From a virus, in IMG/VR virus record IMGVR_UViG_3300037119_008277, positions 1 to 43,506 of that record: DNA of 43,506 nt, one strand, 5' to 3'. The stretch's first letter is position 1; every line of letters starts with the position of its first letter. This document shows positions 1 through 8,596 of this stretch, piece after piece. The position numbers were made by a program, and so were the translations under genes. The notes under the pieces are model-generated. The model did no database searches. It was not told the origin of the DNA and saw only the letters and a list, made by a program, of their open reading frames with translations.

Positions 1-465
1 ACCGTTCCATAGGGTTATCTGAGTGTATTCACCCTGTACTTTCTTAGTGTATTTAGGCTCAGGTATAAGTTCCCTTTCAACAAGCCGTTGGAGACATTCA
101 TTAATCTCTCGCCAACTTGAGTCAAACAGATCATCGTAGTGAAGTCTGCTTATCACTCCCCGGTTCTTAGGTATCGTGCAAGAGAGGTAGATACATTTAA
201 TAGCGAAGGCAAGGGATTTAGCTGAGCCTACCCCGCCTTGGCAGTAGAGATACTTTGATGTGCAATCAAGGATGGTCTGTTGATGTGGAAGGATGTGACT
301 ATGTGAAGTGCCCTTCTGCTCACAGCTAGGTAACAAACACTCAGGAAAGTAGTCAATGTAGTTTGTAGGGATGGTGAATTGCTGTTTACCCCTTACAGGC
401 TTCTCTTCAATCTCATCAAGAAGATCATCGTTAAGTTCATCTATAGTTGAGGTGAGGTTATACAT
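1..465 (-). CDS. terL: Terminase large subunit, N-terminal ATPase part (continues at the right edge)
   Basis: This is the first 155 codons of the packaging motor ATPase. Start is ATG at 465, overlapping the stop of the upstream gene by 8 bases. Walker A is GGVGSAKS at residues 77-84. The gene runs off the left edge and continues in frame at 43380 downwards, giving a protein of about 546 residues, a normal TerL length. The motor pumps DNA through the portal into the procapsid and its C-terminal nuclease cuts concatemers. No strong ribosome site precedes the start, so translation is probably coupled to the gene before it. Confidence 0.93.
   Translation of the reverse strand, partial: MYNLTSTIDELNDDLLDEIEEKPVRGKQQFTIPTNYIDYFPECLLPSCEQKGTSHSHILPHQQTILDCTSKYLYCQGGVGSAKSLAFAIKCIYLSCTIPKNRGVISRLHYDDLFDSSWREINECLQRLVERELIPEPKYTKKVQGEYTQITLWNG
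2..127. repeat. Left copy of the 126-bp terminal direct repeat
   Basis: This stretch is identical to 43381-43506. The preceding base differs (a at 1, c at 43380). The repeat lies inside the terminase gene and the reading frame continues across it. The length is close to a common assembly k-mer (127), so I read it as the overlap of a circular or circularly permuted molecule, not as physical phage ends (inference). Confidence 0.9.
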
Positions 466-766
466 AAGGGTTCTCGTAGGTCTTAACAGTTTTGTTCTCG
501 TTTGGTAAATGAGCTTGAAGTGCACAAATCCAGACTTGTTGATTTGGGGTACGAGTAACAGTTATCGAGTATTCTGTACCGTCAGGTTCGGTAAAGTCTG
601 GATGATTTAGGGTGTATTTTGTTAGCTCTGAGCCTCCAACAACCAAACGTTCTCCTATTAACATACTCCCCTGTGTTAGAAACTCTTTAAGTCGATTGGG
701 AAACTCACTATCACACATAAGGAGCATGGTATCACTTATCTTGGTTGTACCGATATTTCCGCTCAT
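458..766 (-). CDS. Hypothetical protein upstream of terL
   Basis: A 102-residue protein of unrecognised family. Its ATG overlaps the stop of the preceding gene (ATGA) and its own end overlaps the terL start, so three genes are translationally coupled at the head of the late operon. Position suggests a packaging or early late-operon role, but no small-terminase helix-turn-helix is obvious. Function unknown. Confidence 0.75.
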   Translation of the reverse strand: MSGNIGTTKISDTMLLMCDSEFPNRLKEFLTQGSMLIGERLVVGGSELTKYTLNHPDFTEPDGTEYSITVTRTPNQQVWICALQAHLPNENKTVKTYENPYV

Positions 767-1122
767 GCATATACCTCTTTCTTACGTTCGATGTCAGCAA
801 AGACCATGTCGATGACGTTATCTATACGAATGGTGAGGTTGGCTTTCCAATTCTCAAGACGGTAGACTTTTGAGTCAGCAGGGCTTACAGGTTTTATCTG
901 TTTATCTTGCATGCGTTTCACCGCTACAACCCGTATAGCATCACTGCCACAACCTCTACTATCCTCTCCAACTATACCTGTGTATACCCTTACACAAATC
1001 TTGGGGTAGACGATTTTCCCGTAGACACGTTCTTTGATCTTGGGGAGTTGTAAGGGGATAAACCCTCTAAGGGTTAAGAAATCGTCCATTTCTGTAAAGG
1101 TTATGTTATAGAAAGCTCGCAT
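763..1122 (-). CDS. Hypothetical protein, first gene of the late operon (small-terminase position)
   Basis: A 119-residue protein starting at ATG 1122 behind AGGAG with 6-base spacing. It is the first gene after the minus-strand promoter at 1208-1236 and lies two genes before terL, where a small terminase subunit often sits. The sequence is a mixed, slightly basic soluble protein without a motif I recognise, so the terS idea rests on position only. Confidence 0.75.
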   Translation of the reverse strand: MRAFYNITFTEMDDFLTLRGFIPLQLPKIKERVYGKIVYPKICVRVYTGIVGEDSRGCGSDAIRVVAVKRMQDKQIKPVSPADSKVYRLENWKANLTIRIDNVIDMVFADIERKKEVYA

Positions 1123-1151
1123 AGTGGGCTCCTATGTGAGAGATTATTTTC

Positions 1152-1180
1152 TTGTCACCCCGGTGAGATGAGTATATTGT
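1152..1180 (+). promoter_or_regulatory. Sigma70-type promoter for the 1.2-9.4 kb operon
   Basis: TTGTCA (1152-1157), 17-base spacer, TATTGT (1175-1180). Predicted start near 1187 leaves a leader of about 48 bases before the ATG at 1235. It faces away from the late promoter 30 bases further on. It matches the consensus at 9 of 12 positions. Confidence 0.5.
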
Positions 1181-1207
1181 TACCCTGTACCGTGTGATTT
1201 CTGTCGC

Positions 1208-1236
1208 ATTATACCTCTTTCACATGGGTATGTCAT
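1208..1236 (-). promoter_or_regulatory. Sigma70-type promoter for the late/virion operon
   Basis: Read on the minus strand: ATGACA (1236-1231), 17-base spacer, TATAAT (1213-1208). The -10 box is perfect and the -35 matches 5 of 6. The start would be near 1201, about 80 bases before the first late gene. Its -35 touches the ATG of the divergent gene at 1235. Confidence 0.65.
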
Positions 1237-1804
1237 GAGAATTAAAGGTACGGGGAAACATGGGTTTGTGCAAGGTGTGACGGGTAATGATAGAGGTGAA
1301 GGGAAAGAGATAGTTGGGTTTATACTAATGGCAAGTCAGGTTATCTCTCTCGCAACTGCTGTATTGCCTATGGTGAGGGTTGTTTTTGAAGGAGTTAGAA
1401 AATCATTGGGGTTTGTGTTCAAACGTGGTAGACTTGAGGTTATGGATACGTATAAGGGTAAAAACTGTAGGGTGAGAACGTTAGCATATGCAGTGACAGA
1501 TAGTATCATCAATTTACTTCAAGATAAACCAGGTGGGTATTCTTTCTTTGCTGCGTTACCCAGCAGGGGTAGAAATAACGCAGATGCGCTAAGGAAGAAG
1601 ATAGCTGACACCCTCCTCTCAGGTTTCTATAACTCCTCATTTATGTCTATCCTCCTCAGATCAGCACTTGATGATAATGGTAAGCCGACACAAGGGCCAC
1701 TGTATCAGTGGTTACTTACCCATGTGTATAGTGAAGATGTAAGGAGGATGTATAAGGATTGGTTGAAGGCGTGTAACGGAGAGGTTATTGAGGGTGATGA
1801 GTAA
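1235..1804 (+). CDS. Hypothetical protein, first gene of the rightward operon
   Basis: A 189-residue protein. A hydrophobic stretch around residues 30-50 is followed by a basic segment and a helical soluble half (from residue 69 onward). The ATG at 1235 lacks a clear ribosome site. ATG 1328 (the residue-32 Met) or ATG 1439 (residue-69 Met, with GAGG close by) are possible true starts. No family recognised. It is the first gene behind the promoter at 1152-1180 and overlaps the next gene. Confidence 0.65.
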   Translation: MRIKGTGKHGFVQGVTGNDRGEGKEIVGFILMASQVISLATAVLPMVRVVFEGVRKSLGFVFKRGRLEVMDTYKGKNCRVRTLAYAVTDSIINLLQDKPGGYSFFAALPSRGRNNADALRKKIADTLLSGFYNSSFMSILLRSALDDNGKPTQGPLYQWLLTHVYSEDVRRMYKDWLKACNGEVIEGDE

Positions 1805-1988
1805 AGAGGCTCTTGTTGTAGAAACAGATCAAGTAGATGTTACACACGCCATTTACCGTCGAGGCACGTTTTATACCAACACAGATTTAGATGTAGGACA
1901 AATTGAGATTACACAGTGTACAACACACTTACCTAAAACACAGTGTACATGTGGTTTATATAAGATTATAGTGAAAGGTAAGAGGTAA
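1797..1988 (+). CDS. Small hypothetical protein with CxC motif
   Basis: 63 residues from ATG 1797, overlapping the stop of the previous gene by 8 bases (GAGGG just upstream). The C-terminal half holds three cysteines including a CTC pair. A longer TTG start at 1788 exists but is less likely. Function unknown. Confidence 0.6.
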   Translation: MSKEALVVETDQVDVTHAIYRRGTFYTNTDLDVGQIEITQCTTHLPKTQCTCGLYKIIVKGKR

Positions 1989-2003
1989 GGTAGCTATGAA
2001 ACA

Positions 2004-2324
2004 ATGGTGTTTAACCGGGCTTTCGATATGAGGAGTAGCTCTCTCAAAGCTTGCTCATTCCGACTTATATCAAGCTATCTTACCTCTTTTGTTTTATCGG
2101 GGTATAGGAGAAGAGTTGTGAGGTGTGATGTATCTATTACCCTAGATGGGTTACAAACAACAGCAACAATAGAGCGTCAGTTAGGGTTGGTATTGCCCAA
2201 TGAGGATTGGTATGTTGACTGGGTGCGTTTTGTTGCTGAGATGAAAGAACGTTGTAAGCCTATCGCAGATAAACCATTCCACTCGTTGTATGTTATACCT
2301 ATGTTTATGGATGGTGAGATATGA
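2004..2324 (+). CDS. Hypothetical protein
   Basis: 106 residues, basic N-terminus, no recognised motif. It starts at ATG 2004 with a weak ribosome site and overlaps the next ATG (ATGAG at 2321). The rightward gene order and overlaps support a real gene, though the first ~20 residues could be untranslated. Confidence 0.6.
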   Translation: MVFNRAFDMRSSSLKACSFRLISSYLTSFVLSGYRRRVVRCDVSITLDGLQTTATIERQLGLVLPNEDWYVDWVRFVAEMKERCKPIADKPFHSLYVIPMFMDGEI

Positions 2325-2626
2325 GTGAGAGTGAAGGGGATATCTCTGTCATGCTCTCTTCTGCGTTGATTTCAAAGATCACACAGGAGTATTTTAACAA
2401 GGTGATGTTTAAGCAGAAGGTGGAGATTGTTGATTTGAGACCTGCGAGTGATGGGTATATGTTTGTGGTAGCTTTCGCAAATGAGATGAAGGTATACCCT
2501 GACGTGAAGATGATTGATCCTATGTCAGAGGTGCCAGGGATTGATTTTGTAGGGAATGGTGTTACAAATAGTATTGCTGTAGTAAGAGATGGGCAGGGAA
2601 AGTTTGCTAAGGTAAAGGGGGAGTAA
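2321..2626 (+). CDS. Hypothetical protein
   Basis: 101 residues, acidic, no cysteines, and no domain I recognise. It is tightly packed between overlapping neighbours in the plus-strand operon. Residues 30-60 read as beta-strands (VEIVDLRPASDGYMFVVAF). Function unknown. Confidence 0.7.
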   Translation: MSESEGDISVMLSSALISKITQEYFNKVMFKQKVEIVDLRPASDGYMFVVAFANEMKVYPDVKMIDPMSEVPGIDFVGNGVTNSIAVVRDGQGKFAKVKGE

Positions 2627-2893
2627 ATGGCACAGCCGAAGAGAGCAGTTAGAAAAGTTGAAGATAACGAAGGTGATTTGAACCTTATGTTGTATCAAGA
2701 GATGTTGAATATGGTAAAGGATATACAGGTTAAGTCATTAGAGATTGAAAGCGGTGAGGGTTTAGCGGAGGTGTTGTATCGTTTAGGGATGCTTCAGGGG
2801 AGTATTGAGAGGGTTGTTGAGAAGATTAAGGAAGAGAGAGATATAGCAAAGGCAACAGAGGTGTTGTTAAGTAAGGAGGATGCAAGTGGCTGA
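2627..2893 (+). CDS. Small helical hypothetical protein
   Basis: 88 residues starting right behind GGGGGAG, directly after the previous stop. It is highly charged and predicted helical (residues 15-80), consistent with a coiled-coil oligomer or chaperone-like partner of the next gene. It overlaps the following gene. No family recognised. Confidence 0.7.
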   Translation: MAQPKRAVRKVEDNEGDLNLMLYQEMLNMVKDIQVKSLEIESGEGLAEVLYRLGMLQGSIERVVEKIKEERDIAKATEVLLSKEDASG

Positions 2894-3242
2894 AATTGGA
2901 TTTGAGCCGATTGCAGGTCAGGTTAATGGAAAGATGTTAAGAGCAACAGGTTTGGCTACAGGAGATACAACTGCTGTTCTTACCATTAATGAAGGAGATA
3001 GCGATATTGCTATTCATATATACGGGACTATTGGAGGGGCAACGATTGCTATAGCTGGAGGGATCAGTGCGGCTGTAGCAAGCTTTGCTACAGTTGATGA
3101 CGCGTTTGGGGTAGCAATGAGTTACACAACACTGCCAGTTATTAAGCCTCTTGGACCTGCAGCAAGGCAGATTAGGGGTACTGTAACAGGTGGCGCAGCA
3201 AGTGAGATTGTGTTTGATGTGTTTATTCCACATAAGAGGTGA
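2886..3242 (+). CDS. Hypothetical small beta-rich protein
   Basis: Chosen start is GTG 2886, six bases after AAGGAGG. The ATG at 2880 sits too close to that site. The 118-residue product is rich in Gly, Ala, Thr and Ile with alternating strand pattern, as in small virion decoration or fibre-associated proteins. Its place before two adhesin-like genes fits a surface role (inference). Confidence 0.65.
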   Translation: MAEIGFEPIAGQVNGKMLRATGLATGDTTAVLTINEGDSDIAIHIYGTIGGATIAIAGGISAAVASFATVDDAFGVAMSYTTLPVIKPLGPAARQIRGTVTGGAASEIVFDVFIPHKR

Positions 3243-3244
3243 GT

Positions 3245-3529
3245 ATGGCGATTAATTATATTTACTTAGACCCAGCTAAAGCGAGTGAGTTGGAGAATTT
3301 GTTGAGGAGAATGAGTGCTGATCTAGCAAGTCTTGAGGTGATTAGAGATGCGATGACAGAAAAGATCACTGGAGATGGAACAAGCGAGTCACATTTTACT
3401 GCTGTTATTATAGATGCCTACGGGTATCTTACCGCTGCAGATGCTAAGAGGAGTTACGATCAAATCAACTCAACAGTTGGCGGGTCGGTTGAATTAAGGC
3501 AATGTGCTGCTTACCACAGACGGGTATAA
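3245..3529 (+). CDS. Hypothetical protein
   Basis: About 94 residues from ATG 3245 (AGAGG upstream). A GTG two codons earlier (3239) is an alternative. The N-terminal half looks helical. No family recognised. It lies directly before the large beta-rich protein gene. Confidence 0.65.
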   Translation: MAINYIYLDPAKASELENLLRRMSADLASLEVIRDAMTEKITGDGTSESHFTAVIIDAYGYLTAADAKRSYDQINSTVGGSVELRQCAAYHRRV

Positions 3530-3535
3530 AGCAAC

Positions 3536-5137
3536 ATGCAAGAAACACTTATTGTGCTTCCACAGCAAGCAAGATCACCAGGGGTGTATGTAAGTAATGC
3601 TATGTTTGTTGGTGTGGAGAGTACATATGTAATGGCTGTTGCAGATGGGAGAGAGAACTGGGTTGATTTTGGGGTTAATGAGACTGTTGTAGAGTTGGGT
3701 ATTGAGATTAATGTTGATGGGGAATGGAGAGTATTAGCTGCGGTTACAACGGATGGAAAGCCGTCTGTTGATAGGAATGGGAATGTTCAGACCGCAACAA
3801 CGGTTAGGTGTAGATTACCAAGGTCAAGAGTACCTATCCCCCAAGTAAGGGCAGTGTTGCAGTGTAATAGTCCATGTGAAGGGGCTGTCAGTTTTGTTTT
3901 TGATGATACCCCGCTTCCTCTACAAGTAAGACAAGAACACCACTCTGTTACATATGATAGTGATAATGAGGCTGTAGCAACTGCGGCTTCAAGTGTTACT
4001 GTTGGGGCGTTTACCATAGCGGGTAATGCAGATAGATGTTTACTTGTAGGGCTTACCACAGATGATGCTAGTAATGCTGCAGATACAGTTGTAAGTTCGA
4101 TTACACATAATAGTTCTACTGCAGGATGGGCAAGTGTTGTTATTCAAGCTCACCCTGATGCTGCACCAACAAAAGGTCAGATATGGCGAAAGATTGCACC
4201 AAGTGCGGTATCCTCAACTGTTGCTGTTGCGATGGCAGGAGCATGTTCAGCTTTAGGTGCTCATGCACTTTCTGTGTATGGTGTGCATCAAACAACACCA
4301 ATAGGTACAGCGGTCAGTACAACAGGTCATGGAGCAAGCCTTACTTCAACTTCAGTTGATGTTACCGCTGTTACTGGGGATTTAGTTTATGATGTTGTAT
4401 ATTTATTCGGGGACGCTGTTGCAGGTATTGTAACAGGGACAGCGGGAGCGTCTCAAACACAACGAGCGAATAATCTTGTTCTTAACTACCCGCCTTACGG
4501 GAATCAGCTTATTCTAGCAAGTACAGAGCCCGGAGTAACAACGACAACAATGTCATGGGCAATAAGTAACGGTGGAGATACATGGATTATTCATGCCGCT
4601 TGTCCTATTAAAACAGCAGCGGTGTTGTACACCACAACTGTAGCGGGTGTAGTTACAGAGGTGGGTACGTTGGTGAAGCAGGTTAATAAGATTTTACTAG
4701 GGGTGATTACACCGAGTGGGTTGTTAGGAAAGAGGGTTGATAAAGGGGTGAGTGGGAGTATAGCTTTAAGTGGGATTTTGACCAGTGCTGGGTTGTATAG
4801 CGTTTTGTTGAGTGGGGCAGTAGTGATTAGTGGGGTTGTAGTTAAGAGAGTTGATAAGGTTGTGAGTGGTGTGTTGACTGTAAGTGGGGTTGTGATTAGG
4901 CAAGGGGGAAAGGTTCTTAACGGTGTATTACCTGTTAATGGAGTTGTAAGTAAGCAGGGTATGAAGGTGGTAAGTGGCGTTTTGAATGGGGTAGGGAGTT
5001 TAACGGTAACAGCAATAAGAGCTGTAATAGTAGGTGGAGTTATAAGTGCAGTGGGGAGTATAGTAAGTTTGTTTGTTGAAGGTGGTGGGGTTGTTGGTGG
5101 AAAACCGTTTATACTTTTCAGAAGGAGAAAGAAATGA
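3536..5137 (+). CDS. Beta-rich adhesin-like protein with C-terminal 18-residue repeats and basic tail
   Basis: 533 residues. Residues ~1-130 are a beta domain. Residues ~135-365 form a Thr/Ser/Val-rich beta-sandwich of the kind found in phage fibre and surface adhesins. From ~370 an 18-residue repeat recurs, for example VNKILLGVITPSGLLGKR, VDKVVSGVLTVSGVVIRQ and GGKVLNGVLPVNGVVSKQ. The chain ends in a Gly/Val-rich stretch and FRRRKK. The gene at 6789 carries the same repeats and a similar end. Likely a receptor-binding or virion-surface protein, although it is not in the tail operon. Not assigned to a family. Confidence 0.7.
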   Translation: MQETLIVLPQQARSPGVYVSNAMFVGVESTYVMAVADGRENWVDFGVNETVVELGIEINVDGEWRVLAAVTTDGKPSVDRNGNVQTATTVRCRLPRSRVPIPQVRAVLQCNSPCEGAVSFVFDDTPLPLQVRQEHHSVTYDSDNEAVATAASSVTVGAFTIAGNADRCLLVGLTTDDASNAADTVVSSITHNSSTAGWASVVIQAHPDAAPTKGQIWRKIAPSAVSSTVAVAMAGACSALGAHALSVYGVHQTTPIGTAVSTTGHGASLTSTSVDVTAVTGDLVYDVVYLFGDAVAGIVTGTAGASQTQRANNLVLNYPPYGNQLILASTEPGVTTTTMSWAISNGGDTWIIHAACPIKTAAVLYTTTVAGVVTEVGTLVKQVNKILLGVITPSGLLGKRVDKGVSGSIALSGILTSAGLYSVLLSGAVVISGVVVKRVDKVVSGVLTVSGVVIRQGGKVLNGVLPVNGVVSKQGMKVVSGVLNGVGSLTVTAIRAVIVGGVISAVGSIVSLFVEGGGVVGGKPFILFRRRKK

Positions 5138-6789
5138 TTGCTGTTATTTTGGTGATGTTAGGGTTTCTCTTTCCTTCATTTATTACCGCACAGGATACCT
5201 ATACACCTAGAGCATGTACCCATTACGCCTCAGCAACGGGTAGTGGATCAACATGCACATACACTTCACCGTGTTTGATTAATTCATTTTGGTCTATTTC
5301 TTCATTGCCAGGTAAGACATTATGTTTGTTTGATGGCACCTACACTGGTGCTAACTCAATGATTGCTCCACCTTCAGGTCTAACTGGAACAGTAAGTAAT
5401 CCAATTACAGTAAGAGCGCTCAATGATGGTGGGGTTCTTATAAACGCCCAAAATGCACGACGAGCAATCAATATCAACTGGCATGGAGGAGGGGCGAATT
5501 CTAATAATTGGTTTGTGGTTGAAGGTGTAAATATCCAAAACGGTCTTGATGGGTTAGCGACTATTTCAGCGGATAATGTAATAGGCCGTCGTGTAGTAGC
5601 CTGGAATGGAACAAGTGGACAAGCGGATTCAAACATTTTTCGTGTTGATGGATTGAACAGTCGTTGGGAGGATTGTGCTGGATGGGGGTTGAACAGTAGG
5701 AAAATCTTTGATGGAGCGCAGGGTGGTAATTTACAGACTTCTGGTTTTCGACGCTGTTGGGGAGAGTGGAATGAGCATCCACTAGGTGGCAGCACTCCAT
5801 CGAATACATATCAAATGGGATATAACTCCTCAAACCAATTCTACGAAAATGTGATTGGGACGTGGGATTCACTTGGCGATAATGCAGAGCCTCAAGGCGG
5901 CCTTAATCTCTTTTGTAACAATGAAGGCACATGCTCTGTTGCTGGGTCTCAACTTCTCGGGTCAATTTTTTATGTGTTCTCCGGCTCAAGTTACCCTCTT
6001 TCACAGTTGATACGAGCAGGGGGAATTACAGATGTATTTTTTAAGGATGTTGTCGGTTTTGTTGCGTCAGGGTATACCTCTGTGCAACCGTTTATCTTAG
6101 AAACGAGCAGTAGTAATACCTGTGACAATTGCCTGAGTATCCACGCAGGAGCGACCAGTACTCGTGCAGCATGGACAACGCCAAACTGGCGAGAGGGCAA
6201 TGGGCTCGCTGCTGCAACAGGAGGTACAAGTGCGTTTACCTTACTTCCTGGTATTTGTAGACGGTATGAAAATGGTACACTAACGACAACGCCGCTTTGG
6301 CCGTGGCCGATGAATAAAAGGATCAAAGATGCACGTAGTTCATTAGGGTATAGGACAACAGATGTAAATGCCGAGATTGCAAGTATATTAGGAACTATAC
6401 CCAGTGCGTGTATAGCAACAAGTGATAGAGCGAATGTTGGAGGGAGAACGGTTAGTGGTGAGATTGTTATGGGGCCGTTAGAGGTGTGGCCTACACGGCA
6501 AGGAGTAAGGGCGAGTATTGAGGCTGCAGGACAGACGAATGGGGGGATTGTACTGGCATTAACGGTTGAGGCAAGTTATGATGGTGGGAGTAATTGGGTT
6601 TTTGTGAGTAGTGTAAAAAGACCGGGTGGGGCTGTATTAGATGATGCTGGAAATCCGCAGCCTAATTTGTACCTTGCAACAAAGTTGAAAGCACAGTCTG
6701 GTGGAACGTTAAGATTGGTGAGAGCGAAGGTTAATATGCCCTCTTCAAGTTATGTAAGTAATGGCGGTTTTATTGAGGCCACAAACTAA
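5134..6789 (+). CDS. Right-handed beta-helix protein with signal peptide (tailspike/pectate-lyase-like)
   Basis: 551 residues, start ATG 5134 behind AAGGAG (6-base spacing), overlapping the previous stop. Residues 1-19 form a classic signal peptide: a hydrophobic core ending FITA before QD. Residues ~30-400 show repeated short turns rich in Asn, Gly and Val, as in parallel beta-helix carbohydrate-active or binding proteins, with eight or more cysteines. A beta domain follows at ~440-551. Beta-helices are common in phage depolymerases, but an N-terminal signal peptide is not usual for a virion protein. It may be exported by the infected cell or anchored outside. No catalytic residues assigned. 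Confidence 0.7.
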   Translation: MIAVILVMLGFLFPSFITAQDTYTPRACTHYASATGSGSTCTYTSPCLINSFWSISSLPGKTLCLFDGTYTGANSMIAPPSGLTGTVSNPITVRALNDGGVLINAQNARRAININWHGGGANSNNWFVVEGVNIQNGLDGLATISADNVIGRRVVAWNGTSGQADSNIFRVDGLNSRWEDCAGWGLNSRKIFDGAQGGNLQTSGFRRCWGEWNEHPLGGSTPSNTYQMGYNSSNQFYENVIGTWDSLGDNAEPQGGLNLFCNNEGTCSVAGSQLLGSIFYVFSGSSYPLSQLIRAGGITDVFFKDVVGFVASGYTSVQPFILETSSSNTCDNCLSIHAGATSTRAAWTTPNWREGNGLAAATGGTSAFTLLPGICRRYENGTLTTTPLWPWPMNKRIKDARSSLGYRTTDVNAEIASILGTIPSACIATSDRANVGGRTVSGEIVMGPLEVWPTRQGVRASIEAAGQTNGGIVLALTVEASYDGGSNWVFVSSVKRPGGAVLDDAGNPQPNLYLATKLKAQSGGTLRLVRAKVNMPSSSYVSNGGFIEATN

Positions 6790-7688
6790 TGGCATACGGT
6801 GCGTTTGTACAGAGTATTGGGGTTGATAGTGGTACGGGTACAGAAGCATCGCTTGCGTTTCAATCTGATTTGGCGAGTACAAACACTATTATTGTAGCGG
6901 TAAGGTTTAATGGGACAGCTGGTGTTGTAACGTGTACAGATAGTAGAGGGCATACCTTTACACTTATCCGACAGCAAAATGGGACTGTTCCAGTATACTG
7001 GTGGTTTGTTGGGTCTGTCACTGCAGGGGCAGATGTGGTGACGATTACAACAACAAATAGTGTTACAATGAATTGGGTTATTGCAGAGTTTGAAGGGGCG
7101 AGTGTTTTTAGTGGTGTTGAGAATGGTGGTGTTGGTAGTGGGACTGCATTAACAAGTGGGAGTTTTACAACAACACATGCTGTTGCGTTGGTTGTTGGAG
7201 TTGGGGTTTGTGATGGGCAAAGAGGGTTTACAGCAGGAGCGTTGTTTACAGAGAGAGAAGAGATTGAGCAGAGGTTGTCATTTGAGAGTAGAGTGGCAAG
7301 TTCAGCAGGTTCGATAGCAGCGACGTTTACACTGTCAAGTAGTGATACTTGGACGTGCGTAGGAGCAGCGTTTTACTCAGCAGCAGATGTAAGTGGTGTG
7401 TTGTATATGGTTTCTATTGGGGGGATTATTACATCGAGTAGTGGGGTGTTAAGGAGGGTAGATAAGGTTGTATTAGGGGTTATAACACCGCAGAGTGTGG
7501 TGGTGAAGAAGGTTAATAAGTCTATCAGCGGTGAAGCTGGAGTTGGCGGTTTGTTGGCAAGTTCATATAGGCAATATGCGATTGTGTTAGGGAGTATGTT
7601 GGGGATTGGAGCTACACTAACAACTACAGTTCCTGGTATTGGGATTATTGGTGGGTTGATGAGTCTTGTTAGGAGGAGAAGAAGATGA
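6789..7688 (+). CDS. Second beta-rich adhesin-like protein sharing repeats with the 3536 gene
   Basis: 299 residues. Residues ~1-200 form a jelly-roll-like beta domain (pattern 'D S R G H T F T L', then repeated strands). Residues ~205-265 carry the 18-residue repeat type seen upstream (VDKVVLGVITPQSVVVKK, VNKSISGEAGVGGLLASS). The end is a Gly/Ile-rich stretch followed by RRRRR. It seems a shortened paralog of the 3536 gene. Likely surface or fibre protein. Confidence 0.7.
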   Translation: MAYGAFVQSIGVDSGTGTEASLAFQSDLASTNTIIVAVRFNGTAGVVTCTDSRGHTFTLIRQQNGTVPVYWWFVGSVTAGADVVTITTTNSVTMNWVIAEFEGASVFSGVENGGVGSGTALTSGSFTTTHAVALVVGVGVCDGQRGFTAGALFTEREEIEQRLSFESRVASSAGSIAATFTLSSSDTWTCVGAAFYSAADVSGVLYMVSIGGIITSSSGVLRRVDKVVLGVITPQSVVVKKVNKSISGEAGVGGLLASSYRQYAIVLGSMLGIGATLTTTVPGIGIIGGLMSLVRRRRR

Positions 7689-8392
7689 TTAGCAATACTT
7701 TTACAGCGGTTGGTGTTGTCAAGGTGAGTAAGGTGTTACAGATACCAAGTGGAAAGTTGAGTTTGAAAGAGGTGTTATATTGGACTATGCCTCATAGTGA
7801 TGTGCAGAATGGTGAGGTGTGGAAGTGGAGAGTGGCAAATTGTAAGAGGATACTTAATCAACTGTGGAAGTTGCAGTTGATGAAGAAAGCGAGTAGGATT
7901 ACAGGGTATCCTTTTATGTATGGTACGTTGTGGGTGAGGAAGTTAGATGGGTTGACAGGGCAAGATACGTTGTTTGGTATCGCTTCGTTTAGGGTAGTTA
8001 CGAATGTAGGGAGAGATGAGATTGTTGATGAGTTTGATACAGCAACAGCTGCAGGGTTTGATTTGACTACGTTTAACTTTCATGGTTTAGGGACGGGTTC
8101 CACTGCTGAGGCTGTAACAGATACAGCGCTGGTGACTGAGTTAACAACTGAGTATACAGGGAATGTTAGGGTAACAGGACAGCAAAGTCAACCAACAAGT
8201 GATGTGTATAGGACGGTAGGGGTGAATACGTTAGATTCAGGAACACCTACTGTAACAGAGCATGGAGTGTTTTCAGCGAGTTCAACAGGGACGTTGTTGG
8301 ATAGGTCTCTTACAGGGGCTTTTCCGTTGGTAGGAACTAATGGAGATGGATTGCAGACAACGTATAATTTAACCATTGCAAGTGGGGGTTAG
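7685..8392 (+). CDS. Virion-associated-type protein (unassigned)
   Basis: 235 residues, start ATG behind AGGAGG with 8-base spacing. The C-terminal half is beta-rich with a pattern ('VTEHGVFSASSTGTLLDRS', ending 'GDGLQTTYNLTIASGG') that recurs in small structural proteins of many tailed phages. The basic N-terminal ~80 residues may be a separate domain. Exact role unknown, probably decoration or fibre-associated. Confidence 0.6.
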   Translation: MISNTFTAVGVVKVSKVLQIPSGKLSLKEVLYWTMPHSDVQNGEVWKWRVANCKRILNQLWKLQLMKKASRITGYPFMYGTLWVRKLDGLTGQDTLFGIASFRVVTNVGRDEIVDEFDTATAAGFDLTTFNFHGLGTGSTAEAVTDTALVTELTTEYTGNVRVTGQQSQPTSDVYRTVGVNTLDSGTPTVTEHGVFSASSTGTLLDRSLTGAFPLVGTNGDGLQTTYNLTIASGG

Positions 8393-8396
8393 CAGT

Positions 8397-8591
8397 GTGA
8401 TACATGTAGGTGATGTTGTGTTGTATGTACATCCTGGACCGTTGCCTATACCGAGGGGTAAAATCAAAGCGTATTCAGCAGGGGTGGTGGTGGCAAGTGA
8501 TGAGAGGTTTACAACAGTTGAAGATGTGTGTAAGGAGGTTAATGTTGTGTATACAAGGTTTGTCAGGGTGGTGAAGTGTAGGCATGAGTAG
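8397..8591 (+). CDS. Small beta-barrel-like hypothetical protein
   Basis: 64 residues from GTG 8397, eight bases after GGGGG. A TTG at 8376 would overlap the previous gene and has no ribosome site. Short strands, as in SH3-like folds (VGDVVLYVHPGP...IKAYSAGVVV). Function unknown. Confidence 0.6.
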   Translation: MIHVGDVVLYVHPGPLPIPRGKIKAYSAGVVVASDERFTTVEDVCKEVNVVYTRFVRVVKCRHE

Positions 8592-8596
8592 GGGGT

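Noticed and set aside
2-127. Terminal repeat as true physical DNA ends of the virion
   Set aside because: It is inside the terminase gene and close to the k-mer length of common assemblers; assembly overlap is more likely.
5340-5795. 151-residue minus-strand frame inside the beta-helix gene
   Set aside because: Antisense shadow with no ribosome site and low-complexity composition.
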